This document shows, piece by piece, positions 24,166-35,975 of a stretch of 64,000 nucleotides of DNA (the stretch's first letter is position 1; each line of letters opens with the position of its first letter). The stretch covers positions 8,108,501 through 8,172,500 of the forward strand of contig CM029124.1 of NCBI GenBank assembly GCA_016859345.1, in the 5' to 3' direction. The notes under the pieces were generated by a model. That model was not told the origin of the DNA. It worked only from the letters and a program-made list of their open reading frames with translations, and searched no databases. The stretch comes from Istiophorus platypterus (Eukaryota > Chordata > Actinopteri > Istiophoriformes > Istiophoridae). Position numbers and translations under genes: made by a program.

Positions 24166-27100
24166 CGCAGGAATACACCCGGACACCTCTTCCAGCGTTT
24201 TCCCCCGAAAGTCCCATTCACCGCACTCTCTCCCGTCCCCGTCGCTCTCTCTCCCCCGGCCGGCTCTCGCCCATCCCTCGCCATCCTCGCCAAGGAGGCC
24301 CCGCCCAGTCCGCCTGCCGCTGACCCCCGAGCGGTGGGAATGTACCCCTGTGCAGCAGGCCATGACAGGCCCATGTCGGGACTGGCCTCGGCGCTCCACT
24401 CCACGGAGCAATTGATTGACAGCCCTCACTGGGGGAGGTGGGATTCCTCGTCCGTCAATCAAAAATGCCGCCGGAGATGAAGATGCGATGTAAGGGATGG
24501 CGGGGACACGTCGGGAGCCTCTCTCCTCTCCCCTCCTCTCCTCCCAGGTCCCTAGCAGCTAGGTAAAGTTAGCTTGTTGGCTGGGGGGCGAAGGTTGCCA
24601 CAGGTCCAGATGTTCCCGAGGTTTTCCGAAAGCCTCTCGCGGCCCGCTGTGATGTGCTGTGCCACATCTGTCTGGGCAGAGGTGTGCCATATTGCCTCCC
24701 ATCTGCCACATGGCACGCCAGCACTCGCTCACACACAGAAACGGAGGCGCACGCATGCGGCGTGCCCAGAAACTGCCCATTTCAACCGGGGCCATAAATA
24801 GTGTAATTCATGGGTGTGAAACAGCGGGTTTTTAAGAGCGCTCAGAGGAACAGAGCGGAGCTGGAACCTTTGGCAGCCGACGGACAGATTTTCTGTTCCT
24901 GGTAGCCGCATGAAACTCTGTGAACTTGCGCGCCGAGCACGCTGAGACAGAGAGGCGATGAAGACCCGCTGGTGCATGAAACAAACCATCTTTGTCCCTC
25001 TCGTCCGTCGCCTCTGAACCTCTCCGTCCTTGTGCATCTCACCATCTGTCTCCTCTCCGTGGCTCTGTCTCGGCCTCACTTTTTGTCTCTACTCTGTCCC
25101 CCTTTTTTGAGCCAGGGGGGCAGTTCAGAAGTGAATGTCACCCCTGTCCCAATGTTACGTAGGGGAAATTGACTCCTTAGCCTCGGTGCTGTCGGCAGCC
25201 ATATGCTGATGTTTTCATATTCCAGAGAAATGAGGAGAGGGAGTCATAAAGGCGGCTAAAGTCGGAATTACAACCCTGGCTACCGCTGGTGAGGAGAGGG
25301 AGAGGCCCCTTCTGTCACACCACGAGCGCTGTTAAAGCCCCAATCCCTAAGTCCTAGGAAGTGCCATGGGCTTCTGGAGCGCTGCATTAACACTGGCTTT
25401 TCATCCAATGTTAAACTTAAAAAAAAAAAAAATTAAAATCAAAAATCATTGCTCCGTTGGTGGGCGACTCGGTCTCGTTCGTGGCTTGTGTGCTCACTTT
25501 TCTTATCAAACGTTCACAGCTGGGCGGAGGACGAGGCGCCGTTTAGTTGCTCTGCTGATTGCGGCTTTAGGAGACATCACGGTCTTCCTCTGCACGGACC
25601 GCCGAGCTATAGGCAGCGTTTCCAGCTTATCTATATTTCATGCTTTTATATGCTCTCAGCGTTTAATTAGGCAGTTAGCAGCTCGTTAAATTCTGTTGAG
25701 AGCAAACTTTTACCTCGTTGCAAAGTTGTGCTGATGTTGAGCTTTTCCAGGCGATGGAGGATTTTGATTACCTTGCATCCAGAGTGTCATAAGTTATTAT
25801 TGAGTTATGTTGTCTTTGTGGTTTAGCACCTAATTTTTTTCAGGGAGAACATTCTCTTCTGACATTTTATTCGTCTCATTGAGACAGATGGAGGTATAAA
25901 TAGTTGTCAAAGAAACTGTAGTCCCTTTTACAACACTCATCATCATATTTTTTTTTTTTTTAGGAATTCCAATGTTTAGCTTCATTGCTGTGTGAATGTG
26001 CCGGTTTTGCCCCAAAACAAATATTTACACATGATATTTAAGGTCACAGCACTGAAAAAGCAAAAATTTAGGAATTGTTATACCTGCAATAACTGATCAC
26101 TTAGCTACTCGGGGGCAGCAGAAATACGCTGTGAACACAACAGCACTGAAGTTGATAAGGAAAAATCATCAGAAAAATATAGAATAATATTTTCACATTC
26201 TACAGATTTGTTATCAGAGCTTTTTCACCGAAAACAGACGCATGCTGCTGAGGCCGAAAAACGACACCGATTACAGCTGTGAGAGTGAATCATGGGACTG
26301 AAACAGTGAGCTGAAAGATTCTAGAACGCTCCATAGCACAAGGGGAGCTGCAGAGTTCGGGCCATCGTTCCCTGTGGGTTGTTTTTCAACGAGAGCGACT
26401 CTTTTCAGATCCCATGTGATCATTTGATCCAATGTTGTTATGAAGATATTGATTTTAGCCACTGTAAAGACGTGGATGCACGTCTACCGTGCAATTGCTT
26501 GTGAAAAAATTTAAATTCGACTTTCTCTCGAGTAACCCAAACGAGCCGGGTCTCCAACAACAGCCAGCGCAAACTGTATATGCATTTCTTTTAGCTTTTC
26601 AAGGACAGAAACTGACACGTCGGCCCGTTAGAGGTCAAGTCTCGGTGATACAACATGTGCCATAAGTCTGCGGTTAAAATCACCTGGGCCCCGACTCTTT
26701 CCCCGGGAGCCGGTTGTCAGTCGGGGGGTAGCGTCCAACTGCCAACCCGCTGCTCGTAACCTAACGACAAAAACGACACGTTGACCTCCGGCGTGGCGGA
26801 GAGCGCCGCTCCCCTCCTCGTCTCGGCCGTGGACCCGGAGGTCCCGCGTGAGCCAACCGGGGGGGGCTGTTACGTAAGCGTAAGGGCGTCTGCAAATGGC
26901 GGCGGCCGGCCACTCGGATACGGCTTGTTGCTGATAATCGGCGGCGTGGCGTGGTGCGGCGTGCGGCTGACAGATGCCTGCTCCAGCTGGTGCAGGGGGG
27001 GTTTATCGCCCGGTTGGAACGCGGGTCCTCACACCCCTCCACTGCGCTGGCCACCGTCGCCGTGTTTAATGAGTCACGAATTGCCTGTTTGTCTTCTGCT

Positions 27101-27759
27101 CCCTGCTGTTTCTGCACTCCCCCTTCCAGAACAATCCCTGAAACACATGCTGCTGCGGTCCACAGAGCAGCCAGACAGGCAGGCTCAGCCAAACTGTTGT
27201 AAAGAACAAAGTTGTCATTTTTTATTCCTTCCTTTTCTTGTCATTTTTTTTCTTCTTGGGCGTTCATCTAAGAGAGGGATGGGTTGTTCTGTAATAAAGC
27301 TGCCTTTTCAGATGCTGTGCCTGACCTCGCCAATATGGCTACCCCAAGAAACCAGTGCCCATTTGAAGCCCCTGACAAACACATAAATGGCTCTATAATT
27401 GGGCGGCTTTGTTGTGCGAGGCGCTGGCTCGTCTGAAAGTGCCGTTCGACACTTTGTGGTAAATGGAGTTACATTATGACAACACATGGCAGTTGCTAAA
27501 GGAGCAGAAACTGGCACAGTGATAAGACATAAGCAGGTGGTGTTGACACAGAAATTGTTTGTTTTAAGTCGCTAGAAAACCGCGATTTGAAAAAAAGAGG
27601 AAAAAAAAAAAAGAAAGAAAGTTTTCTGCAACAACTAAGCAGATCACAAATTCATCTTCAGGCCAGCGACGGAGCCGTGTGGCTCGGTGAGAGAGGAAGG
27701 ATCTGCCTCGCGGTCCAAGTAAACACACGGAGACGCTTGGATGACCATCAAATGGACCA

Positions 27760-27760
27760 T

Positions 27761-27842
<82 letters not shown>

Positions 27843-27851
27843 CCACACATA

Positions 27852-27882
<31 letters not shown>
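27760..27882. repeat. (ACGC)n(AC)n compound microsatellite
   Basis: About nine ACGC units followed by about 22 AC units, an ATACACCCACACATACGCGC interruption, then AC units again. The alternating purine-pyrimidine sequence is Z-DNA-prone. Confidence 0.95.
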
Positions 27883-27889
<7 letters not shown>

Positions 27890-29267
27890 GGCTTGGGGTA
27901 GCTCAGGGTGTATGATGATCAGAAGAAGTGAGAAGTATCCGTGGAATCTTGGCAGCGTCCGGATTCGGCTCAGTGCCGTGAAATCCTCATTCTGCGGGGC
28001 CGCTCTTTGTGGCTGGCTCTGGGCTCTCAGAGTGGCATTCTTCTCATTGTACAGGTCACCGAGACAGAGGCGGCCGGCCTGAAAAGATCCTCGGTGGGGG
28101 GAAACAATGGCTTAAGGCAGCCCATAAATGTCTCCCGTTCAGCTTCGGCCCATTGACTCTTTGCCTCCCCGCCAAGCAGGGCCCTGTCAGACCAGCCCCT
28201 CTCTCTAACAGCTTAATTAGCAGAAAGAACAACAGTGTCCGAGCCTGTTTTGACTCGAACGACAACAGGGGGAGACCCCGAAGCTGCTCTCCCTGCCTCT
28301 CATTGTCCCGGAGCGGCCCGAGATAACAGAGCTCTGGCTTTTCTGTTCATCTCGGTACAAATACAACAACATTCCTACACCGTTCCACGAGGAGCACGGG
28401 GGCAGTTGATGGACAAGCAGGGACGGAGTCCTGGGATCCCATCATGTGGGCCGAGTGTTCACAATTGTACATCTCCTACCTTTGACCTTTGTCTTAGTCA
28501 GTATGTTAGCAATGGTTTCTGTGAATCTGCAGCCCTTGGTAAACCAGAATCGCAGAGCAACGCAACCCCCACACTCCAGAGGGCTGAATCCTTCATTTAG
28601 AGCTTTCCCACTGAAGGCTTTGCTCCAAACTCAATATGATTTTCATTTTTCATGATAATGGCGATGGCGATGATGATAATGCAGTTTTGCATTGTGATGC
28701 TAATGCGAGCCGCCCGGCGTCACGGGGAGGACTCTGCCCGGAGACACTGCGCTGGTGTCCACCGCTCTGGCTTTGAACCTTCTGCTGCCCTTCGATGTCT
28801 GACCGACTGATGGATTGTGTCCGTCTGACTGAACGTCTGGTTTTCACCTTGTCCTCGTACATAAATAATTCTGTAGGTCAGTGGGTTTGATTAGAATTAT
28901 TTTATTTATTTTTTTATTTTTTTTGCTATGTCTCTAACATCTTCATGCCTCCTCCGTCCACATCTGTACAGATGCTCGTCCCAGCCTGTCCCCGCTCTGT
29001 CCCCTTTCCCTCCCTGGTAAACGTGGCCCTCTGGCACCTCTTCATACCTCTACTTTTTTTTTTCTCTTTAAATCTGCCCGTCCCATTAATGCCCCTGTCT
29101 GTCTGTGCCCCATCTTTCCACATCCCCGCTGTCAGTCTTTGTTCCGTTTCTTTTATCCGCGGTTCACATCAAACACTGGCACCAGATTGATTCTCATGTG
29201 AACAAGGCTGCAGTAGGGGGCCAGGGACCTCTTCCTTGGGCTTTGAAGCTCCTTCCCGTCCTGTTCA

Positions 29268-29287
29268 CCCCCCCCCCCCCCCGCCCC

Positions 29288-29319
<32 letters not shown>
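29268..29319. repeat. Poly-C then (CA)n
   Basis: A run of about 16 C followed by GCCCCAA and about 15 CA units. Confidence 0.9.
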
Positions 29320-29321
<2 letters not shown>

Positions 29322-29515
29322 GCCACACCTTCTTTACACTACCCTCTCCCGTGTGGAAAATTTCCTTTTACTTGTCATGTCAGAGGCAAATAAAACCCAT
29401 TTCACTACATTTTTATCGTGTTCAGCAGAAAAATCTGTCAAATCTATGCACATCAGTTCTCTTCAGACGCGACTATCATCCTATAACGACTGAGAGTCTG
29501 ACGCCACTTTAGCGG

Positions 29516-29830
29516 CCCTGTGAGGCTCACTGTGAATGTCAGCTTGCTAACATGCCGACAATGACAATGCTCACAAGATGCTGTTAAGCAGGTGGGTTCG
29601 CCATCTTCACCATCTAACATTTGCTAACATTTGGTCGATAGCACTAGACACGAAGCACAAGCGGTGACGCTGACGGGAAGGTCGCTGGTTTTCCGGGTAT
29701 TTGGTCAAAAAAGTGTTGGACAAATGAAAACTTTCGTCTGAGGATGGAAAAAAACTGAGGGATCACCGAAATAATCACATGTCATCCTCAGGGGACCATG
29801 AATATCTGTTGCACATTTCATGCAACACTC
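29516..29830 (+). repeat. Interspersed family C, copy 3 (longest)
   Basis: Blocks in order: CCTGTGAGGCTCACTGTG, CTTGCTAACATGC, a middle block AGCACTAGACACGAAGCACA, GGTATTTGGTCAAAAAAGTG, and CATCCTCAGGGGACCATGAA followed by TATCTG. The same blocks in the same order are found in the copies at 23865-24165 and 37020-37210 and reversed at 8301-8450. No coding capacity. Confidence 0.6.
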
Positions 29831-30448
29831 CACAGTTACAAATGTTTGATTTTAAACTGAACCTTTAGACCATAAATCCTCGTCCCTCATACCCACCTAA
29901 TGTATTCTCAGACTGAGCCTAGGTGACATATGCAGCTTGAGGAGCTACTGAGTCTTCTAAGTGCTGTTTAACTAAATTCAGCGTTAGAATTACAGAGTCT
30001 GTGGATTTTCATTATTTTTGGGAAAAAAGGATGCGTAAACTGTAGCGCATCAATTTTATTTTTCCTCGACATACCTTTCCCTGCGTGAAAAATCAGATTA
30101 GATGCAATGCACAATTGTGGGTCATCTGTTGCGATATTTAAACCTTTTTTTTTTATACGTTGTTTTTTGATTTGGTTAAAAGTTGTATTCGGTGCATCCA
30201 AATGCTCCGTGCATAAATGGCAATCAGCCCACAAAGGACTACGCCGCATTCAATGGAGATGTTTTTTGGTAATTCAAGTAACTATGAGTCAAAATCTGAA
30301 GTCTCGGCAGGTTCTAACATACATACCACTTTGTCTGTCCGACAGCAGCAAGGAGTCAGGTTTTACTTTTATATTAAAGCAGCTAAAACCAAGTGATTAA
30401 ACCGAAAATGCTTCTGTTAATCCGCTCTTTTATTTGCTTTTATTTTAG

Positions 30449-32344
30449 CATCCATGGATTCTCTGGACTTAGTGAGCCCCTTCCTGTTCAAGCACAAGAG
30501 GAGGAACTTTCTGGTCAAGGACAAATTGAGACCGAAGGACCTCGACGATCTCCTGCATGTCGAGATCCGTCCCACTGATATCTTCCTCATCACGTACCCA
30601 AAATCAGGTCATTTGCTCGCAATACATTTAACGTCAGTGGCAGGTAGTTTTTACATTTGAATATCAGTGATTTAGGGCCTTTTTCAGCCCCGAGCGGGTC
30701 ATTAACATCTACCAATATATGTGCATTCACACCTATGTATAAAAAAGTGGTTTATGGTATCTGGCCCCTCCCGAAACAGTATTTCTGGGGGTGTGTCATT
30801 GAAGTTTACATACTCTGTTCTGACTGGAAAGGGAGTTTTCTGATGTATAGCTTTTTTTGAGTCAGGGGCTGCATTCTCTCAGGTAAGAGCTACCTGGGTC
30901 TACCTGTACGGTCCTGCCCATTTTTCATTTCACCCCGTAGGCACAGCATGGATGCAGCAGATCCTGGTCCAGATCATGGACGCTGCGCACCCCGACCAGG
31001 CGGAGGATGTCTCCAATAGGCACCGCGTGCCTTGGCTGGAGGAGAGGACCGCGGACGACCCGTTCCGAGAGAGGCCGGACCCTCGCATCTTCGGCACGCA
31101 CCTCCCCCCCGACATGTTGCCCCACGGAGTGAAAGCCGAGCGAGTAAAGGTGATTTACAACTCACACGTTCGGCGTTCAGATTCAGTCGCCATCCCACAA
31201 GGCATCGCACGGACAAACACGGTATTCCTCTTTTTCCTAAAGGTCGTGTATGTTTGGAGGAACCCAAAGGATATCCTGGTGTCCCTGTATCACTTTGCTC
31301 ACAGCTGGATCTTGCTTGAGACACCTAGAAGCTTTGAGGATTTCTTCCAGCAGTTCCTGGATGGTAACGGTAGGTTCGGCACAGAGGGATCAGTTTCTCT
31401 CCTTTTTGTTTACAAATCTTATGGAAGGTGAATAGTATTTATTTAGTTTTCATGAAAACGAACTGCCTGCAGTTGTCACCGACCTTTCCAGGGTTTTTTT
31501 TGTTGTTGGTGGTGGTTTTTCTTCTAAGCTCTGACATACGTATTTTTTCTTCAACAGTTTACATGGGATCGTGGTTTGATCATGTCAGAGAATATCACAC
31601 CGCACGCAACCAACTGAACATCCACTTTGTGCAGTATGAGAGCTTACTGAAGGTTGGGAATCTTCTTGTGTCTATTGCTTGTTTATACAACAGTCACGGG
31701 ACAACAGTACATAATGGTGAGAAATAAACGCGGTGTTTGTCTTCTAACAAATGCATGTGTACCGGCAGGAAGATATTTTTCTGAAGTAGCGCATGAGAAC
31801 CAGTGGCTTTGGAATCTTTTGATTGCTTCTTGCAGGTTTTTTGATCTAGGGCCCCCTGTACACATATGGCATATTAAAATATTCATCTGTCTCGCACAGG
31901 ACCTCAGAGGGGAAGTAGTGAAGCTCTGCACTTTCCTGGGAATAGAGCTGATGGACGAAGCCATCGATGGCATCGTGGAGATGTCCACCTTCCAAAGCAT
32001 GAAGACCAACCCCAAAGCGAACTACAAGGACTTGATCGAAACCGGCCGCTACAAGAGCGAAACCATGCGCAAAGGTTTGTTTCCGCACTGACGCCACGGT
32101 AAACACAGTTTGGTTTTTTTTTCTACATTATGTTCATAGAGAAAGAATTTTTTAAAGACTCCTGCTGGTGGGAAATGGACACGAGGGACCAGCGCAGATC
32201 GGTGGTCCTCTGACTTTCTCTGTCTTAACAGGGGTGGCAGGTGACTGGAAGAATTTCTTCACGGTGGCCCAGAACGAGCATTTTGACCTGGTCTACCAGG
32301 ACAAGATAGGCGACCTTCCTCTCCCCTGCACATGGGAGGTCTGA
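30449..32344 (+). CDS. Cytosolic sulfotransferase (SULT family), six coding exons, 290 aa
   Basis: Transfers sulfuryl from PAPS to a hydroxyl or amine acceptor in the cytosol. Coding exons are 30454-30607, 30941-31149, 31243-31369, 31558-31652, 31900-32074 and 32232-32344; all junctions are GT/AG with matching phases. The joined protein has the 5'-phosphosulfate loop TYPKSGTAW (47-55), catalytic His105 in FGTHLP, the 3'-phosphate site R127-N-P-K-D..V-S135, the C-terminal RKGVAGDWK (252-260) and the dimer motif K260-x3-TV-x3-E269. The length equals the family norm (about 285-305). The style (FLFKHKRRNF, ending in CTWEV) looks closest to the SULT3/SULT5 amine-sulfotransferase-like group, but the subfamily, and hence the acceptor, is unproven. 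The acceptor at 30448, 5 bp before the ATG, implies a non-coding first exon upstream that I could not place. The gene appears intact. Confidence 0.93.
30454..30607 (+). CDS. Sulfotransferase coding exon 1
   Basis: Starts at ATG 30454, just after the acceptor TTTATTTTAG at 30448. Encodes residues 1-51 plus the first base of Gly52, including the first part of the PAPS loop (TYPKS). The donor is CAG|GTCATT, phase 1. No in-frame upstream ATG lies within the exon. Confidence 0.9.
30941..31149 (+). CDS. Sulfotransferase coding exon 2 (long, 209 bp)
   Basis: Acceptor CACCCCGTAG, donor AAG|GTGATT. Completes the PAPS loop (GTAW), carries the substrate-binding segment, the RIFGTHLP motif with catalytic His105, and ends at VK121. 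In SULT1-type genes this span is normally two exons (126 and 98 bp); here it is one. Confidence 0.92.
31243..31369 (+). CDS. Sulfotransferase coding exon 3 (127 bp)
   Basis: Acceptor TTTTTCCTAAAG, donor G|GTAGGT. Encodes VVYVWRNPKDILVSLYHF, with the 3'-phosphate-binding R127 and S135. 127 bp is the standard length of this exon in SULT genes. Confidence 0.94.
31558..31652 (+). CDS. Sulfotransferase coding exon 4 (95 bp)
   Basis: Acceptor TTCTTCAACAG, donor AAG|GTTGGG. Encodes YMGSWFDHVREYHTARNQL through the FVQYESLLK segment. 95 bp is the canonical size. Confidence 0.94.
31900..32074 (+). CDS. Sulfotransferase coding exon 5 (175 bp)
   Basis: Acceptor TCTGTCTCGCACAG, donor AAAG|GTTTGT. Encodes DLRGEVVKLCTFLGIEL to SETMRK, covering the Ser/Thr-Phe-x-x-Met block (STFQSMK) that helps to hold the nucleotide. 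It is two codons shorter than the usual 181 bp. Confidence 0.93.
32232..32344 (+). CDS. Sulfotransferase last coding exon (113 bp)
   Basis: Acceptor CTGTCTTAACAG. Encodes GVAGDWKNFFTVAQNEHFD to the C-terminal LPLPCTWEV, then TGA at 32342-32344. 113 bp to the stop matches the family. It carries the PAPS-contacting G-x-x-G-x-x-K and the dimerisation motif. No strong AATAAA lies just after the stop; ATTAAA near 32915 and AATAAA at 33468-33473 are candidates. Confidence 0.94.
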
Positions 32345-34223
32345 GGGCAGTTCACGTCGGCTTCTGGCCCGGGGGGGGGGGGTGGATTCACTCGGTTCGG
32401 CGATCCCTCACTGAAAGCTGGCGCTCATCGCTGTTGGAAAAAAAACAAAAAAAAAAACACGGAAGACTCCTTTTTGTTTTTCTGTTTTTGTTTAACCTGA
32501 ACTTCATGAAACCTTAACGATAACGCTGCCACTTCTCAAAGAGGATTTATTTTTCAACAGTGATTTGTAACGGCCTTGGAAGACACAGACAAATGATGTC
32601 TGCCAAGGACAAGGAGGAATGATCAGATGTTTTGTCATTTAGTTTAGGGAAGTTGTGGCCTGTCAGAGGTGCAAATTAGATCCGTACCGAGTTTTAAAAA
32701 GTTTTTGTTGCTGCAGTTGAGAACCAAACACGGAGCCACAGCTGCTGAACTAACCCGGAATTTAAAATCCTGCATAATCCTGCATATAACACAATTTTAA
32801 GTTGAGTAGTAAGATGTTTCTTGCTGAAGTGTAACTCGGGAGTCGTAGTTTGCAAATCTCAGGGCCGGTTCGAAAGGACGTGGCAAAGAGAAGGTGGTGA
32901 CAACAAAAATACGATTAAATGAAGTGATTCGTTTACAAAACGTGTATCAAAATTGCAAAAGAAAAAAAGGAAATGAGACGTGGGTCTCAGTGGGGTCGGC
33001 GGTGTAAGCGAGGGAATGTTGGTGGGGAAAGTGCTGACGAAACGAAATAGAGCACGAGGACAGAGGCTGAAGGCTTTTCACAGGAAGCGCTTCCGAGTCC
33101 GCCCGCACAAAGAGCCCCGCCCTTCACCTGGGCCCCGCCAACCTCCCGCTGATCACCTGGCGGCCCCGCCCGCCGACGCAGCTGTTCCCCCTTCTCGTTC
33201 CTTCCCGCCTGCCTGCTCATCTCCCCCCACCTGCCTGTGGGCGCCGCCGGATCTGGATCTGCCCGTGCGTGAGTTTTAGCTTGGGTCTCATCCATTTATT
33301 CTCTGCAACCGCTGCATTTTCTTGCTCTCTCTTGTCGAAGGGTTCAAGTTCCTTGTCATAGTTTTGAGTACAAAGAAGTTCAGTGAATATAGCCGTTATA
33401 TACGCATGGTCATTGTGGGGATTTTTGTTTTACACCTCTTGTCTAGCCGGGGCTTTGATGAGCCGTCAATAAATCCACCGGAAACAAGTGTTGTTGTGAC
33501 TTTTTTTTCAATTGGACGGTCAAGCATGAAGTTCAGCCCTGGGACAGCCCTGTGCCTCACTGCGCCAGTATTGTCAATTTCCTGACTGCGTGAAGACGTA
33601 CAACCCACATAACTTATTTTTTTTAACAGCGAGGCCCTTTGAGAGCGTCCGTGGCTGAACCATATTTAACCTTTCTGTGTCAGACCACCCGCCAGTGGCT
33701 GGGCCTCCGGCGGCCCATTCACCACGCCGGTGGCACCGACAAGCCAGCTGAATATGATATAGAGCTTGAGCCGCAGACGAGCCGCACAATTTATTCCCCA
33801 CGAAACCCAAACATCTTTAGAGGAGGTGTTGTGCGCTGCCTGACAAAGGCCCTTGTGGGCCACAATGCCGCGGCAGCAGTATAAATTGCCTTCGGTGTGA
33901 GGTGGTGGGTTTTATGTAGAGAACGTCCACACCCTGTTCTTCCCATGATAAAGAAAAAAAGAAGCACTTTTTCCCAGGTTATGTCACAGACAGGGGGTCT
34001 AGCTGAGCGAGTGGGGAGAGGCGGAGGCTATATCGCCGATTCTTTATGTCATTCTGGTTGTGTTTGTTTTGGGAGACGTGAGATCCGAAAAACTGAAAGG
34101 TGATATCTTAAATTATTTTAAGTAAACCTTACTATCCACAATGAAAGGAAGCTTTAAAACAGTTCACTACATTTGGGAAAAAAAGATATAGGATATGTGG
34201 CGCCTAGTTTATTAAGTTGGCAG
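32345..34223. other. 3' flank of the sulfotransferase, no other gene seen
   Basis: Begins with the presumed 3'UTR. A block at about 33620-33900 (including CACCACGCCGGTGGCACCGA and GGGCCACAATGCCGCGGCAG) is unique, GC-balanced and open on both strands; it resembles conserved non-coding DNA more than an exon, because no family or splice evidence supports the short frames there. Confidence 0.4.
33468..33473 (+). terminator. Possible polyadenylation signal for the sulfotransferase
   Basis: AATAAA about 1.1 kb after the stop codon, followed by a T/G-rich stretch (TGTTGTTGTGACTTTTTTTT) that could be the downstream element. The closer ATTAAA near 32915 is the alternative. Confidence 0.3.
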
Positions 34224-34490
34224 CAGGGCTGCACCTAATGATTATTTTTGTTTTTGATTAATCTGCAGATTATTTTCCCAATTAATCAGTTAATTATTTG
34301 GTCTTTAAATTGTTTGTTTTGTTCAAAAAACATTCAGTTTATGACTACATAAGATAAATGACGTATGCAAATCCTTGCAAATGATAAATGAGGTTTGGCT
34401 CTAAAAAGTATAAATCGATTATCAGAATAGCTGCTTTTTGACAGAAAATGAATTGAGTAATCGAACAATCAACTAATCATTTCAGCTAGA
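34224..34490. mobile_element. hAT-type MITE, copy 3
   Basis: The left end CAGGGCTGCACCTAATGATT and the right end AATCATTTCAGCTAGAAG form imperfect inverted repeats. The interior carries GATTAATCTGCAGATTATTT and CGAACAATCAACTAATC as in the copies at 770-1070 and 1203-1535. About 265 bp, non-coding. Confidence 0.65.
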
Positions 34491-35565
34491 AGACACATCC
34501 TGATGTCAAATCTGAGCATTTTACTCACAAACACATTTAATAACTATTTTTTTCGGGCATTTGGCCATTAATTATTATCTACTGAAGTTTTAGAAGTTTT
34601 AGAATTGCTCATAGTAAAAATAATCATTGCAAGATTAATTGACTTTTTTAAAACTCCTGCACTAGTCTAAGGAAAAACAGCTACCAGCATTTGTATTAAT
34701 GCATAAAGGATGATCTATATTTTTGTGTTTGTCAAAAAAATCCAATGTAAAGACCAAAGTCAACAGTGTGGCAGTTGGTCTCTCAGTACTCTAAAAAATC
34801 TAAAATGCATAATCACAATTTTTCCGGCGTTTTGGCGTCTGATAAACCCTTGAACGCATTAATCTGTTATTCCGACTGGACTCCCCGGATTGTATGATCC
34901 GGTCCCACCGGTGAGCCCCTGGATTCCAGCATATAAACCTGCATTACCATGCACCGGCCTGGTCACCGGAGGCAGAGAGAATAAACCGATATCAACCCGC
35001 TATCTTGCTCGCGGCGAGACAGGAAGCAAGACAAACCCCTAAACTTCTGAGTGGCAGAGTGGTACTAGGATCAGTAACTATGAGGTAATGGCTGAGTTTC
35101 AAATTATAATCCCTCACACTACTAATTGCTGAAAAAGAGCAATCACAATAATGTGTCATATTACTGAGTAATGCAGAGGAACAAGCACTTGTTTATAGAA
35201 TCGGCTGATTGTTGGTTTTACTCTCTTCATGGGACAAAATGAGAAAAACGTATAACCAGACCTGTCCTTTAAATGTCTGCCCAGAGGGAAGAGGTGCGTC
35301 ACGTGCGATCCGCCCCTCTCGCTACAAAAGCCGCCATATTTGCCACTCTCCAGCTCCTTCATCGCCGTGTCGCCTTGTCATGACCTTTGCCGATTGACAC
35401 CCAGCAGTCCCAGATGACCGGAGGGCTGCCGGACAATCCCGGTAGGTTAATAATTACTCCGAGTTCACAGCGAAGGAAGCTTGACCCCAAGCACGGCACA
35501 GCAAGGCATGGCCTGCCCACGGTACTGCTGATAAATGAGCGACAGCTACCGTGGCTTCCCCTCGC

Positions 35566-35600
<35 letters not shown>

Positions 35601-35929
35601 CAAAAGGGGAGCAAGGGGAGTGCGCATCATACCTTCAAAGTGTTGGAGTCAAAGACCATGGGAACGAGAGAGGGGCGTGTCTGAATATAGGCTGGCACAT
35701 TGGGAATTCATTTAAAGATAATATAACGTCCCTGCAGCATCATAGCTCCGAAAATTATTGTGGCCGATATTGTCCCAAAGCACAAATCAAAGACTGTAGA
35801 TCTGATGTATTTGCCTCATCTTTACAACTGATGGATGTAGGTTGGGAAAAAAAAGGACGTTTCTTCCCGCAGAACCGAGCCTCATAAAGAAACTGGGACA
35901 ATGGCTTAAAAGTCCTTTGGTTATTTGTT

Positions 35930-35975
<46 letters not shown>

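Larger units (their letters stand above)
24166..29515. other. Intergenic GC-richer stretch with candidate conserved blocks
   Basis: No gene is supported. It contains CA repeats at 27760-27882 and 29268-29319. Blocks without simple repeats and with homeobox/E-box-like words are about 24620-24740, 25190-25260, 27290-27500 (including CAATATGGCTACCCC and ACATAAATGGCTCTATAATT) and 28090-28220. These have the look of conserved non-coding DNA. Open frames here are GC-driven and have no domain content. Confidence 0.4.

Noticed and set aside
26761..27386. 143- and 201-codon overlapping frames
   Set aside because: GC-rich region open on both strands; no domain, splice or codon signal.
31032..31319. 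Alternative frames overlapping sulfotransferase exons
   Set aside because: Shadow frames; the spliced model with canonical exon lengths and catalytic motifs explains the region.
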